From Escherichia fergusonii ATCC 35469 (GTDB lineage Bacteria; Pseudomonadota; Gammaproteobacteria; Enterobacterales; Enterobacteriaceae), in contig NC_011740.1 in assembly GCF_000026225.1 (NCBI RefSeq), forward strand, positions 2,852,001 through 2,916,000: a stretch of 64,000 nt of DNA, written 5' to 3'. The position numbers were made by a program, and so were the translations under genes. How positions within the stretch are numbered: the first letter of the stretch is position 1; every line of letters starts with the position of its first letter. Under the pieces are notes generated by a model. It did not search any database and was not told where the DNA came from. It worked only from the letters and a program-made list of their open reading frames with translations. Positions 18,283 through 26,810 of this stretch are shown one piece after another.

Positions 18283-20043
18283 ATGACGCATTTTAACTCT
18301 CAACAGATGGATTATATCGAATCCTCTATTGCCTCTAGTATTTATCTTGAGGCGTGTCCTGGTAGTGGAAAAACTGAAGTCATTGCAGCTAAAGTTGCAA
18401 AGGAGATAAATAATTGGACACTTAGTCCTAGTGGTATAGCTTTATTATCCTTTTCTAATAGCGCTACAGATGAACTTTTCTCACGGGTTAAAAAGTACTC
18501 CCCCGATACGGTCAGTAGATTCCCACACTTCATTGGAACTTTTGATAGTTTTATATTTAAGTTTTTAATTGGTCCTAACGCAAAATGTTTGACTCATTTT
18601 GAAGGGGAATGTAATAAAAATACTTTAAGGATTATAGAGTCTGCGTCACCATTATTCATTCAAACAAAATATGCTTACAATAAAAGAGGGAAGATCAAAG
18701 CACACCATTATACTTTTGATAGAAGAAATGATTCCATACTGTTCAACTCGGATAGCCCCGAACTTGACAGAATGAGAAACGCCATAAACCTGCAGGAATG
18801 GCAAATTAAAGATTTAATAGAAACAAAATATAAGTTATTTAAATCTGGATTAATGACTCACGATGACTCACTATTTCTTGCTGCTGAAATCTTCATTAAT
18901 GAAAAGTATAAAAATTATGCTTTATTACTCTCTAAAAGATTTCCACTAATTATTATTGATGAGTGCCAAGATTTATCATACGAGCACTTATTTATATTAC
19001 AGGGGCTTCATGATTTAGGAGTTAAACTTCACTTTGTCGGTGATTTAGAACAATCCATTTATGGTTTCCGTGCTGTAGATCCTAAAGATACAATAAAATT
19101 CATTACTGACAATGAATTCGAAAGAATGCCATTAAAAATTAATTATCGGAGCTGTCAGCAAATCATTGATCTTTGTTCAAAATTAACAGCACATGATGGT
19201 GTTAATGGCCAATTTAGTTCAATTGAATCTCCCTGTATCGTTTTGCAGTATAATGAAACGCCTCTAGAATTAATCGATAAAATTGGACAGCTATGTTTCG
19301 GATACAGTAATAATGTAATCGTAGCTCGTGGGCACTCTATTTTGGAAAAGTTCACATTTAATGGTGTTGAAGATAATATTGTGAAAAACCTTGTTAATGC
19401 AATAAATATTTTCTCATTACATGGAACTCAAAATATAAAAAACTCACTGCAGTTATTTTCAACAGTGATACGCGCGAGATCAAATCATCCAATTAGAGAA
19501 TCTAAGTATAATTGTCCTAATGAGATTGAGTCATCCGTGCAATGGCGAGCATTTCTTTTCTATACATTGGAATACTTCATCGAGAATAAGCTCAACAATT
19601 TTGAATTAACATGGAGTAAGTGGTGTAAAAATGCAAATGCAATCCTTATCAATCTTCATCAGCAACCGTTCATAACTGATGAATTAAAACCTATAGTAGA
19701 GGAAGTATTTTCCTTATCTATAAAAGCTCCTTCAGGACTTGCAAAAATTAATGTTTCGGAGTTCACTGCAATAGAAAAAGTAAATACTGAAAATTATAAA
19801 TATGCTACAATTCATAGCGTTAAAGGTGAAACTCATGATGTAACAATTCTATTATCATCGCCTTCAAACTCCGGAAATAATGGTTCACACTGGAAACAGT
19901 GGATAAGTAATCAAAAATCAGAATCAACCAGATTTGCCTATGTTGCAAGCTCAAGGCCTAGATATCGATTAGTCTGGGGTGTCAAAAAATTAAAAAATAG
20001 TGAAGCTGATACATTAAGAAAACTTGGTTTTACTATTGAATGA
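18283..20043 (+). CDS. gajB: GajB: Gabija UvrD/Rep-like helicase
   Basis: A 586-residue superfamily 1 helicase. Motifs in order: Q-motif region FNSQQMDYI, Walker A ACPGSGKTEV (about 24-33), Walker B IIIDECQD (about 223), GDLEQSIYGFR (about 253), INYRSC (about 286), HSVKGETHD (about 511) and YVASSRPR (about 553, an altered form of the usual A-x-T-R-A). GajB senses DNA ends and activates GajA. The start at 18283 follows GAGGT and the gajA stop by 2 bp. Somewhat longer than the first described GajB (about 490). Both motif sets are intact, so the system should be functional. Confidence 0.86.
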   Translation: MTHFNSQQMDYIESSIASSIYLEACPGSGKTEVIAAKVAKEINNWTLSPSGIALLSFSNSATDELFSRVKKYSPDTVSRFPHFIGTFDSFIFKFLIGPNAKCLTHFEGECNKNTLRIIESASPLFIQTKYAYNKRGKIKAHHYTFDRRNDSILFNSDSPELDRMRNAINLQEWQIKDLIETKYKLFKSGLMTHDDSLFLAAEIFINEKYKNYALLLSKRFPLIIIDECQDLSYEHLFILQGLHDLGVKLHFVGDLEQSIYGFRAVDPKDTIKFITDNEFERMPLKINYRSCQQIIDLCSKLTAHDGVNGQFSSIESPCIVLQYNETPLELIDKIGQLCFGYSNNVIVARGHSILEKFTFNGVEDNIVKNLVNAINIFSLHGTQNIKNSLQLFSTVIRARSNHPIRESKYNCPNEIESSVQWRAFLFYTLEYFIENKLNNFELTWSKWCKNANAILINLHQQPFITDELKPIVEEVFSLSIKAPSGLAKINVSEFTAIEKVNTENYKYATIHSVKGETHDVTILLSSPSNSGNNGSHWKQWISNQKSESTRFAYVASSRPRYRLVWGVKKLKNSEADTLRKLGFTIE

Positions 20044-20053
20044 AGATATTTTT

Positions 20054-20085
20054 ACCTGCTTCATTCATTGTGAGTTGAAGCAGGT
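20054..20085. terminator. Stem-loop between convergent gajB and integrase
   Basis: Arms ACCTGCTTCA (20054-20063) and TGAAGCAGGT (20076-20085) with a 12-nt loop, just after the gajB stop. No good T-run on either side, so terminator strength is uncertain. Confidence 0.5.
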
Positions 20086-20099
20086 TGCAATTAGTTCTG

Positions 20100-21269
20100 T
20101 CAATTATTAATGATCAAATCTCCATACCACTGCATCATCTCCCTCCGCCCCTCCAGATATTGAGCATGGTTATATGTCCCACGAATTGAGTTCTTATCGA
20201 CGTGAGCCAGCTGTAACTCAATCCAGGCCGAGTTAAATCCCTGCTCATGCAAAATAGTACTCATCGTGTGGCGGAATCCGTGCCCCGTAACGCGCCCGGC
20301 ATAGCCGATACGCCTAACCAACACAATCAATGCCATATCACTCATCGATTTCTTAGGATTATTACGCCCAGGGAACAGCAACGCACCTGCACCTGTCATA
20401 GGTTTAAGCTGATTAAGTAGGTCAATTGCCTGGCTTGATAACGGAACCAGATGAGGGCGGCGCATTTTCATGCGCTCTGCTGGCACGTTCCAAACCTTCC
20501 GCTCAAAATCAAACTCCTGCCACTCCGCTTGCCTCAATTCCCCAGGCCTTACTCCAGTCAAAATAAGTAATTGCATCGCAATCTTAACAAGCACACTACC
20601 GGCATAGGTATTCAGAGTCCGAAGAAACTCTGGTAATTCATCCTGGGTTAAAAAAGCATAGTGTTCTTTCTCATGTGGAGTCACGGCGCTGGCTAGATCA
20701 GGTGCTGGATTGTACTCGGCTCTGCCAGTCACAACGGCATACTTCCAGACTTCTCCACAACGTTGACGAACCTTACGTACCTTCTCAGTTGCTCCTCGTG
20801 CTTCTATCTTTGAAAGAACAGCAAGCAGCTCCATCGGCTTGATATCTTTGATTGGCCGGTGACCGATATAAGGAAATACATCCTTTTCAAAGGTTCTTAG
20901 CATCTCTTCGCGGTAGGAGACAGACCAGCGGTCATAGCGACGCTGATACCACTCCCGCGTGATAGCCTCAAACGAGTTTTCTGCGTCCTGTTGACGGCTA
21001 AGTTTCTCAATTTTTCGTTCAAGAGAAGGATCATTGCCAACAGCTAATGTTCTTTTAGCATCCTCACGCTTACTTCTGGCTTCAGCTAAAGAAACATCAG
21101 GGTAAACGCCAATAGCGAGCAGCTTCTCTTTGCCTAGTGAACGGTATTTGAGACGCCAGTATCTTTTGCCATTGGGATTAACCAGCAGGTAAAGACCACC
21201 ACCATCAGCGAGTTTGTAGGGCTTATCTTTAGGTTTTGCAGTTTCAACCTGACGAGCAGTCAGCTTCAT
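20100..21269 (-). CDS. P4-type tyrosine integrase at glyU
   Basis: A 389-residue site-specific recombinase with the N-terminal arm-binding DUF4102 domain (LTARQVETAKPKDKPYKLADGGG-type start), a SAM-like core-binding domain, and the catalytic domain: Arg in TGVRPGELRQ (about 239), HGFRHTMST (about 328), and Tyr in SIRGTYNHAQ (about 364). It starts 165 bp from the 3' end of glyU, in the same direction, the usual layout for an element that recombines into the tRNA 3' end. It appears intact. The tRNA-proximal position makes it the right border of the island. Confidence 0.93.
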   Translation of the reverse strand: MKLTARQVETAKPKDKPYKLADGGGLYLLVNPNGKRYWRLKYRSLGKEKLLAIGVYPDVSLAEARSKREDAKRTLAVGNDPSLERKIEKLSRQQDAENSFEAITREWYQRRYDRWSVSYREEMLRTFEKDVFPYIGHRPIKDIKPMELLAVLSKIEARGATEKVRKVRQRCGEVWKYAVVTGRAEYNPAPDLASAVTPHEKEHYAFLTQDELPEFLRTLNTYAGSVLVKIAMQLLILTGVRPGELRQAEWQEFDFERKVWNVPAERMKMRRPHLVPLSSQAIDLLNQLKPMTGAGALLFPGRNNPKKSMSDMALIVLVRRIGYAGRVTGHGFRHTMSTILHEQGFNSAWIELQLAHVDKNSIRGTYNHAQYLEGRREMMQWYGDLIINN

Positions 21270-21270
21270 T

Positions 21271-21319
21271 GGGGGTACCTCTCAGCAGGGGGTACAATTA
21301 TACCCCCACTCATACCCCC
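21271..21319. repeat. Four GGGGGTA heptamers upstream of the integrase
   Basis: GGGGGTA occurs at 21271-21277 and 21288-21294 and, inverted as TACCCCC, at 21301-21307 and 21313-21319. Spacings of 17, 13 and 12 bp directly before the integrase start suggest arm-type sites for integrase or AlpA, or an operator for integrase autoregulation. Confidence 0.5.
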
Positions 21320-21399
21320 ACATTGAGCTTGACCCTGAGGGAGTACTATTGAGTTCAATAGACTAATAGAATGCTATAACTACTGATTTATCAAGGAAA

Positions 21400-21436
21400 A
21401 GTTGAGTTTGGTAGACTTCAGGGGAGTTGAGTTTGG
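21400..21436. repeat. 12-bp direct repeat abutting the tRNA 3' end
   Basis: AGTTGAGTTTGG appears at 21400-21411 and 21425-21436, offset 25 bp; the second copy runs into the tRNA CCA end. It could be part of the attachment region or a scar of an earlier insertion. Confidence 0.5.
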
Positions 21437-21507
21437 AGCGGGCGAAGGGAATCGAACCCTCGTATAGAGCTTGGGAAGCTCTCGTTCTACCATTGAACTA
21501 CGCCCGC
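21434..21507 (-). tRNA. glyU: tRNA-Gly(CCC)
   Basis: A 74-nt cloverleaf on the minus strand: acceptor stem GCGGGCG pairs with CGCCCGC, D-arm AGTTCAATGGTAGAAC, anticodon loop CTTCCCAAG with anticodon CCC, T-arm GGGTTCGATTCCC, and encoded CCA. It is the known integration point for islands in E. coli (ETT2 lies beside it in many strains) and the integrase to its left fits that use. The tRNA is intact. Confidence 0.97.
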
Positions 21508-21585
21508 TTTGAGATGCGTAAGGCATTATAAGCCTTACGCTCTTGCTGGCAAGTGGCTTTGTACTGACTGCTGTTTATTTCACCG

Positions 21586-22344
21586 TCAGCATTTCGGTTT
21601 ACTGCCTTGCGGGGGGAGATAACGCAGCGGATCAATGGCAGTTGCCCGGTAACGGATCTGGAAGTGCAGCCGTACAGAGGCAGCGTCAGTACTGCCCATG
21701 GTGGCGATTTTCTGGCCCGCTTTTACCGTCTCCCCATTATTGACCAGAATAGTGTCGTTATGGGCGTAGGCAGTAATGTAATCTTCACTGTGCTTTATCA
21801 TCACCAGATTACCGTAACCACGCAGTTGGTTACCCGCATACACGACCTTGCCGGCTCCGGCAGCATAAACCGGTGTACCTCGGGCCGCGGCGATGTCGAT
21901 GCCTTTATTTCCGCCATCCGCCATTGAGTATGGCAAAATCACCTTCCCACTGGCTGGCCACCGCCAACAGCGTTGACCAACAGGTGGCCAGGAAGATTGC
22001 GGAACGGAAGAAGATGGTCTGACCGCTGCAGTTTTGCTGGTCGATTTTTTGCCAGATTTACTGGCAGTTTTGCTGCTTTTCGACCCACTGCTCACTTTCA
22101 GTTTTTGCCCAACCTCAATAGTATAAGGCGGTGAAATGCCGTTCAGACGAGCGAGTTCTTTTACGCTGGTGCCAGTAGCGCGTGAAATACGATACAACGT
22201 ATCTCCCCGCTTCACAGTGTAAACGGTACCAGAATAGCTTCCCGAATCGGATGACGGTTTGCTGGAACAGCCCGCCAGCAGTAGCCCCATAGACAACAGC
22301 AGCGCAATTCCGAGGCTATTTTTATTCAAGCGTCCTGCGCTCAA
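21586..22344 (-). CDS. actS: ActS (YgeR), LytM lipoprotein that activates cell-wall amidases
   Basis: A 252-residue outer-membrane lipoprotein: lipobox LLLAGC near residues 21-26, a LysM domain (YTVKRGDTLYRISRATG, about 42-86) and a C-terminal LytM/M23 domain (GIDIAAARGTPVYAAGAGKV to LHFQIR). Like NlpD it lacks the full zinc site and works by activating amidases, mainly AmiC, rather than cutting peptidoglycan itself. Same place as in K-12, next to glyU, which anchors the right edge of the island. Confidence 0.93.
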   Translation of the reverse strand: MSAGRLNKNSLGIALLLSMGLLLAGCSSKPSSDSGSYSGTVYTVKRGDTLYRISRATGTSVKELARLNGISPPYTIEVGQKLKVSSGSKSSKTASKSGKKSTSKTAAVRPSSSVPQSSWPPVGQRCWRWPASGKVILPYSMADGGNKGIDIAAARGTPVYAAGAGKVVYAGNQLRGYGNLVMIKHSEDYITAYAHNDTILVNNGETVKAGQKIATMGSTDAASVRLHFQIRYRATAIDPLRYLPPQGSKPKC

Positions 22345-22427
22345 AGCGAATCCTCACGATATTTCAAGTCGCTTTATGATAGCAGCCATCCGCAAGATGC
22401 CCAATCTCTTGCATCTGACATAACATG

Positions 22428-23159
22428 TTAATCAAGCACTGACGGATCTGCTTCAATCATCAGTTGCTTCATTTCAGCAAAATGCTGACGGGAAAAATCA
22501 ACGATCTTCTCCCAGTCACGGGCCGTTTTTTCTGCGACTTCATCCGGCAGGATTTTCAGTGGCTGTCCACAGGACATAGCAGTAACAAATATCTGACAAG
22601 CACGCTCAAGCGTCCAGATATCATCAAATGCTTCCCCTACTGAAATACCAGTAACTAACACGCCGTGGTTACCCATCAGCAAGCGCCGTTTTTCTCCCAG
22701 TAATCCTGCCAGTCGGGCACCTTCTGCCGTTGTGTCTGCCATTCCACCATATAAGGTATCTATTGCCATACGATTAAAATAACGTGCCGTATTTTGATCG
22801 ATTGCAGGAATATGCGGTGTCTCCAGACACGCAACGCTGGTGGTATAGACCGGATGAAGATGCAGCACGACACGTGCTGCTGGCAGACGTTGATGAATCT
22901 GCCCATGAATCGCCCATGCCGTGGCATCGACATCTTCACGGTGGGCATTAGCTTCATCATCAGCATCTAACAACAGCAAGTCGCTGGCACGAATCCGGGA
23001 AAAATGTTTCCACTTAGGATTCAGCAGAAACGTCTTTCCGTCGTCAGAAATTGCCGCGCTGAAATGATTAGCGACAGCTTCGTGCATCCCAAGATGGGCA
23101 ATTATGCGGAAGGTTACGGCCAGATCGACACGGATCTGCTCTTCAATTGATATTCCCAT
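22428..23159 (-). CDS. Class II aldolase/adducin-family protein
   Basis: A 243-residue protein with the class II aldolase fold: zinc ligands in VVLHLHPVYT (about 101-110) and LLMGNHGVLV (about 163-172), and NHFSAAISDD near the N-terminus where the substrate phosphate loop often lies. The family performs retro-aldol cleavage, decarboxylation or epimerisation on hydroxylated carbon chains. It is the last gene of the leftward operon, 4 bp after the binding-protein gene, so it probably splits a hydroxylated intermediate made by the dioxygenase. Substrate unknown. Confidence 0.8.
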   Translation of the reverse strand: MGISIEEQIRVDLAVTFRIIAHLGMHEAVANHFSAAISDDGKTFLLNPKWKHFSRIRASDLLLLDADDEANAHREDVDATAWAIHGQIHQRLPAARVVLHLHPVYTTSVACLETPHIPAIDQNTARYFNRMAIDTLYGGMADTTAEGARLAGLLGEKRRLLMGNHGVLVTGISVGEAFDDIWTLERACQIFVTAMSCGQPLKILPDEVAEKTARDWEKIVDFSRQHFAEMKQLMIEADPSVLD

Positions 23160-23163
23160 TCAT

Positions 23164-23994
23164 TTATTCCGCTTTTGGCATCAGAGTGTTGAGATCTTCC
23201 GCAGTTGGCGGGGTGAAGTTATATTTCTTCAGCAAAGCGGCATATTCCGGCGTGGCGCTATATTTTTTTAGCCCCTCTTCCAGCGCGTTTTTCACTACGC
23301 TGTTGCCTTTTTTGACACCAAAGCCATTAAGCACTGGATATATCAGAGTATCGGAAGAAATAACCACACGATCGCCCAATTTATCGATCACCCCTTTTGC
23401 TACCGCCGCATCAGTGATCTGCGCTTCTACAGCTCGGGAAAGTAGCGCCTGAGTCGTCTGCGGATCAGTGGCATATTCACTAAGGACAATGGGTTCAAGT
23501 CCGTTTTTTACGCAGTAATCAGCTGAAAGCTTCTGTAGTTGTGCCAACCAGGAAGTCGCTCCCATCGAACCAATTTTGTGTCCGCAAAAGTCTTCCGGTT
23601 TTTTTGGTTGATATTCACTACCTTTCAGCACGAGGATTGATTCACCACTTTTCAGGTAAGGCACCATATCAATGACTTTCAGCCGTTCCGCCGTGATATA
23701 CATTGAAGAGTTGGTGATATCAAAACGCTCGCCCTGCAATCCTGGGATTAAATTCGGGAAGCGAGTGTCAATATTTACCGCGTCACGCCCCATTACCTTC
23801 GCCAGTCCGGCAAGAAACTCAATATCAAATCCGGCTGGTTGATTGTTTTCCATATATTCATAGGGATAAAAGGTCATATCTGATCCGGCAATAATCTTCT
23901 CCGGCTGTTGGAAAGCATTGGCATTAAAAGATGCCAGCACAACACTGGCATATAACAACGGGACGGTATTAAGTAAGGTATTGAACTTTTTCAT
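23164..23994 (-). CDS. ABC transporter periplasmic binding protein, amino-acid family
   Basis: A 276-residue family 3 solute-binding protein with a signal peptide (hydrophobic residues 9-25, cleavage near NANAFQQ). Recognisable parts are AGSDMTFYPYEYMENNQPAGFDIEF and the hinge region DITNSSMYITAERLKVIDMV. It lies between the dioxygenase and aldolase genes and pairs with the permease-ATPase fusion. Ligand likely an amino acid or derivative; not assignable from sequence. Confidence 0.85.
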   Translation of the reverse strand: MKKFNTLLNTVPLLYASVVLASFNANAFQQPEKIIAGSDMTFYPYEYMENNQPAGFDIEFLAGLAKVMGRDAVNIDTRFPNLIPGLQGERFDITNSSMYITAERLKVIDMVPYLKSGESILVLKGSEYQPKKPEDFCGHKIGSMGATSWLAQLQKLSADYCVKNGLEPIVLSEYATDPQTTQALLSRAVEAQITDAAVAKGVIDKLGDRVVISSDTLIYPVLNGFGVKKGNSVVKNALEEGLKKYSATPEYAALLKKYNFTPPTAEDLNTLMPKAE

Positions 23995-24017
23995 AATATC
24001 TCCAGAGAACAGATCAA

Positions 24018-24890
24018 TCAGATGTTGGCAAAATCGTTTCCGGCTTGCTGAACGAAAAAGGATGCACCGCGTGGCTTTTGCGGTAAGCGGAACTGGTTAT
24101 CACTACTACGGATTAATCCACTCTCTTCCCCGGCGACAATTTGCCCGGCATGAATACTTGGCAACGGATTGTCACCAAAAGGCAAAGCGTCTTCGGCGGC
24201 GTATACCGCAATAAACAGTGTGCGCGGCATATCAGTTTCATTAGGACTGGAGGCATGTAACAGACGGGTATGCATAAAACATACTGATCCGGGTGGGCCA
24301 TAACAGGCCGTTGGTTGTTGGCAATGGGCGTGTTCTATCTGTTGCTCTACCGCTCCGGTAAAACGTTCGTTCTGCCAGTGAGAATATAGTGGCCCCTGAT
24401 GACTTCCAGGCACCACATTCAGCGGCCCATTTTCTGGTGTCACTTCACTTACCATTAACAGCGCGGTAATGATGTCGTCATTACTGTGCGGGGTGAAAAG
24501 AAAATCCTGATGCCATTTCACCTTCGTGGCGGTGTGCGGCAATTTAGAATTAATTTTGCTGTGATGAAAACGCGTACCGCTGCCGCCAATCAATTGCCCG
24601 GCGATGGTCGCCATTCTGGAATGCAAAGCAGCATGTTGATAAACAGAAGAAATCTCAGTAGGCGATGTTACACGCCGTAATGAGGGATGTGCCGCTGAGT
24701 GATCATCTTCGAGATCAAACCGCGGACGGCCATCCAGCGTTTCTCCCCATGGTTGTTGGTGCTGGCGGCTTTGTTCTACCCAACCATCAAAGTCAACCTG
24801 CAATGCTGTAATCTCTTCTGTCGTAAGAACATCTTCGACGACCAGAAATCCCTGTTGGTGAAACTGCTCAATTTGCCATTGTGCGATCAT
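24018..24890 (-). CDS. Phytanoyl-CoA dioxygenase (PhyH) family Fe(II)/2-oxoglutarate oxygenase
   Basis: A 290-residue non-heme iron oxygenase. The iron-binding His and Asp lie in VKWHQDFLF (about 126-134), the distal His in MHTRLLHASS (about 210), and the 2-oxoglutarate Arg in MPRTLFIAVY (about 224). Family members hydroxylate small molecules including amino acid derivatives and CoA esters. It stands 23 bp after the transporter gene in the leftward operon, so it probably attacks the imported compound. All metal ligands appear present. Confidence 0.85.
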   Translation of the reverse strand: MIAQWQIEQFHQQGFLVVEDVLTTEEITALQVDFDGWVEQSRQHQQPWGETLDGRPRFDLEDDHSAAHPSLRRVTSPTEISSVYQHAALHSRMATIAGQLIGGSGTRFHHSKINSKLPHTATKVKWHQDFLFTPHSNDDIITALLMVSEVTPENGPLNVVPGSHQGPLYSHWQNERFTGAVEQQIEHAHCQQPTACYGPPGSVCFMHTRLLHASSPNETDMPRTLFIAVYAAEDALPFGDNPLPSIHAGQIVAGEESGLIRSSDNQFRLPQKPRGASFFVQQAGNDFANI

Positions 24891-24913
24891 GATTTTTCCT
24901 TTCAGTCAGAGGG

Positions 24914-26434
24914 TTAAGCCAGAGAGACATCTTTCAGGAAGGCATCAACACGCGGATGATGCCCTTCACGCATTGCTTGCGGCGTGTCGTCACACACCAC
25001 ACGTCCTTTTTCCATAAAGACAATTCGGTCTGAAACTTTGAAGGCAAAATTCATCTCATGGGTCACGATCACCATGGTGATACCTTCTTGCGCCAGTGAT
25101 TCAATTACCTGCAGCACTTCATTCACCTTCTCAGGATCAAGGGCTGAAGTGGGTTCATCGAACAACATGATTTGCGGTCGCATCATTAACGCCCGGGCGA
25201 TCGCCACGCGTTGTTGCTGCCCACCAGAAAGCTGATGCGGATACTTCCAGGCGTGGTCCAACATGCCGACCTTATGCAACAACTCACAGGCTTGTTGTTT
25301 GAGTTCTACTTCACTTGCCAGCCGGTGGTATCGCGGAGCCAGTAGCAAATTGCCAAGTACAGTAAGGTGAGGAAACAGATTGAAACTCTGAAAGACCATG
25401 CCAATATTCATGCGATGTTGAGCATTTTCAGTAAAACGTGGTTTTTGCTGCCCCTGACGATTGAGATGAATAAATGGCTGACCATTGATTTTAATTTCGC
25501 CATTGTCGATCTGCTCAAGCCCATTGAGCAGGCGAATCAGTGTGGTTTTACCGGAACCGGATGGTCCGATGACTGATACCACCTCCCCCGGTTGAATCCT
25601 CAGGCTAACGGCCCCCAACACTTCGACATTGTTATATGCTTTGTGCAGTCTGGATGCCTGCAATGCAGGTGCCGCCTGGTCTGAAAAATGGCGTGCTGTC
25701 GTTGGTTGCCCGGCAACTGCCAGCTGGCGCATTTCGGCATCTACCGGACGAGAAGTATTGCGCTGAGTCACATCAAGATATTTCTCCAGACGTTTCAGTA
25801 GGAAATCAAATACCGTCACGATAAATACGTAATAGAACGCCACGGCAGCCATGGTTTCCATAACAAGAAAGTTTTGCGAATAGAGACGCTGTCCGACCAT
25901 TAAAATCTCGGTGAGCGAAATCACTGAAACTAAAGAACTGAGTTTCACAATGGCGATATATTCATTTGCCAGTGCGGGTAGCGCGACGCGTAATGCCTGA
26001 GGGATAACCACCCGCCACTGTGTTCCGGCGTAGCGCATACCCAGCGCTCTGGCAGCTTCACTTTGCCCTTTTGGAATAGACAACAATCCCCCACGATGAA
26101 TTTCCGCAATATATGCTGCCTCGCAAAGTACCATAGCAATTAATCCGGCGCGGAAAGGATCATTTAATATCGATGCCAGAGAGGGCATTGCCTGCGGTAA
26201 GTTATATACAAAAATCAGCAATACCAGTAACGGAATACTGCGAAATAACCAAATATAGATTCGTGCCGGCGTATTGAATAACTTACGTGGCGATTGCTTT
26301 GCCAGTGCAAGAATAAAGCCCAGCACAATGCTGAAAAACCAGGTCAGCAAACTTAATTTAATGACAGTCCAGGTGGCCTGCCAGAAATCATGATTACTGA
26401 GTAGACTTAACATATAGTTCCAGTCAAACGTCAT
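24914..26434 (-). CDS. Amino-acid ABC transporter, permease-ATPase fusion
   Basis: A 506-residue fusion of two normally separate subunits. Residues 1-235 form a HisMQ-type permease with about five membrane segments and the EAA loop (EAARALGMRYAGTQWRVVIPQ). After a linker, residues 255-506 are the ATPase: Walker A GPSGSGKTT (about 289), signature LSGGQQQRVA (about 404), Walker B MLFDEPTSALD (about 425), and H-switch VTHEM. A homodimer would supply a full transporter with the binding protein at 23164. First gene of the leftward operon. Confidence 0.9.
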   Translation of the reverse strand: MTFDWNYMLSLLSNHDFWQATWTVIKLSLLTWFFSIVLGFILALAKQSPRKLFNTPARIYIWLFRSIPLLVLLIFVYNLPQAMPSLASILNDPFRAGLIAMVLCEAAYIAEIHRGGLLSIPKGQSEAARALGMRYAGTQWRVVIPQALRVALPALANEYIAIVKLSSLVSVISLTEILMVGQRLYSQNFLVMETMAAVAFYYVFIVTVFDFLLKRLEKYLDVTQRNTSRPVDAEMRQLAVAGQPTTARHFSDQAAPALQASRLHKAYNNVEVLGAVSLRIQPGEVVSVIGPSGSGKTTLIRLLNGLEQIDNGEIKINGQPFIHLNRQGQQKPRFTENAQHRMNIGMVFQSFNLFPHLTVLGNLLLAPRYHRLASEVELKQQACELLHKVGMLDHAWKYPHQLSGGQQQRVAIARALMMRPQIMLFDEPTSALDPEKVNEVLQVIESLAQEGITMVIVTHEMNFAFKVSDRIVFMEKGRVVCDDTPQAMREGHHPRVDAFLKDVSLA

Positions 26435-26810
26435 GGGCTATTCCACTCATCATAATTAACGGAAGTCGGGGCTTACTTGTTATTGCAAACCAGTGAACCC
26501 TCGTTCGTCTTGCCGTGATACTATGCTTATAATTTTCTTGTGCTGGCAATTAGAAAATTTCTGGCCTTTAGGATTAAAAAAACTATACAACTTCGCAAAC
26601 ATAAAAAATCATGTTTAACACTTCTCAAATGAACAAAAATGAATTTGCACAACATTGGGGCAAATAAAATTCCACAAGGGTGCAGCATGATTCAAAGCGG
26701 TGCAGAATGCTCGCCATTTATTAAAAAACGGTTAATTTATCTGAAAATGTTTATGGCACGACTCTTGCTACATATATTTTATATCTAACAGGATAACTGA
26801 CAGGTAGCCT
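26435..26810. promoter_or_regulatory. Divergent promoter region of the catabolic cluster
   Basis: A 376-bp AT-rich region between the leftward transporter operon and the rightward lysR. It should hold both promoters. The one clear signal is the pair of direct repeats at 26679-26709. No gene is seen. Confidence 0.6.
26679..26709. promoter_or_regulatory. Direct-repeat operator candidate for the LysR regulator
   Basis: GGTGCAGCATG (26679-26689) and GGTGCAGAATG (26699-26709) are exactly 20 bp apart, two helical turns on the same face, about 100 bp before the lysR start. Each also contains the TGCAG-N-ATGC type half-palindrome. This fits a regulator site in a divergent control region. Confidence 0.5.
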
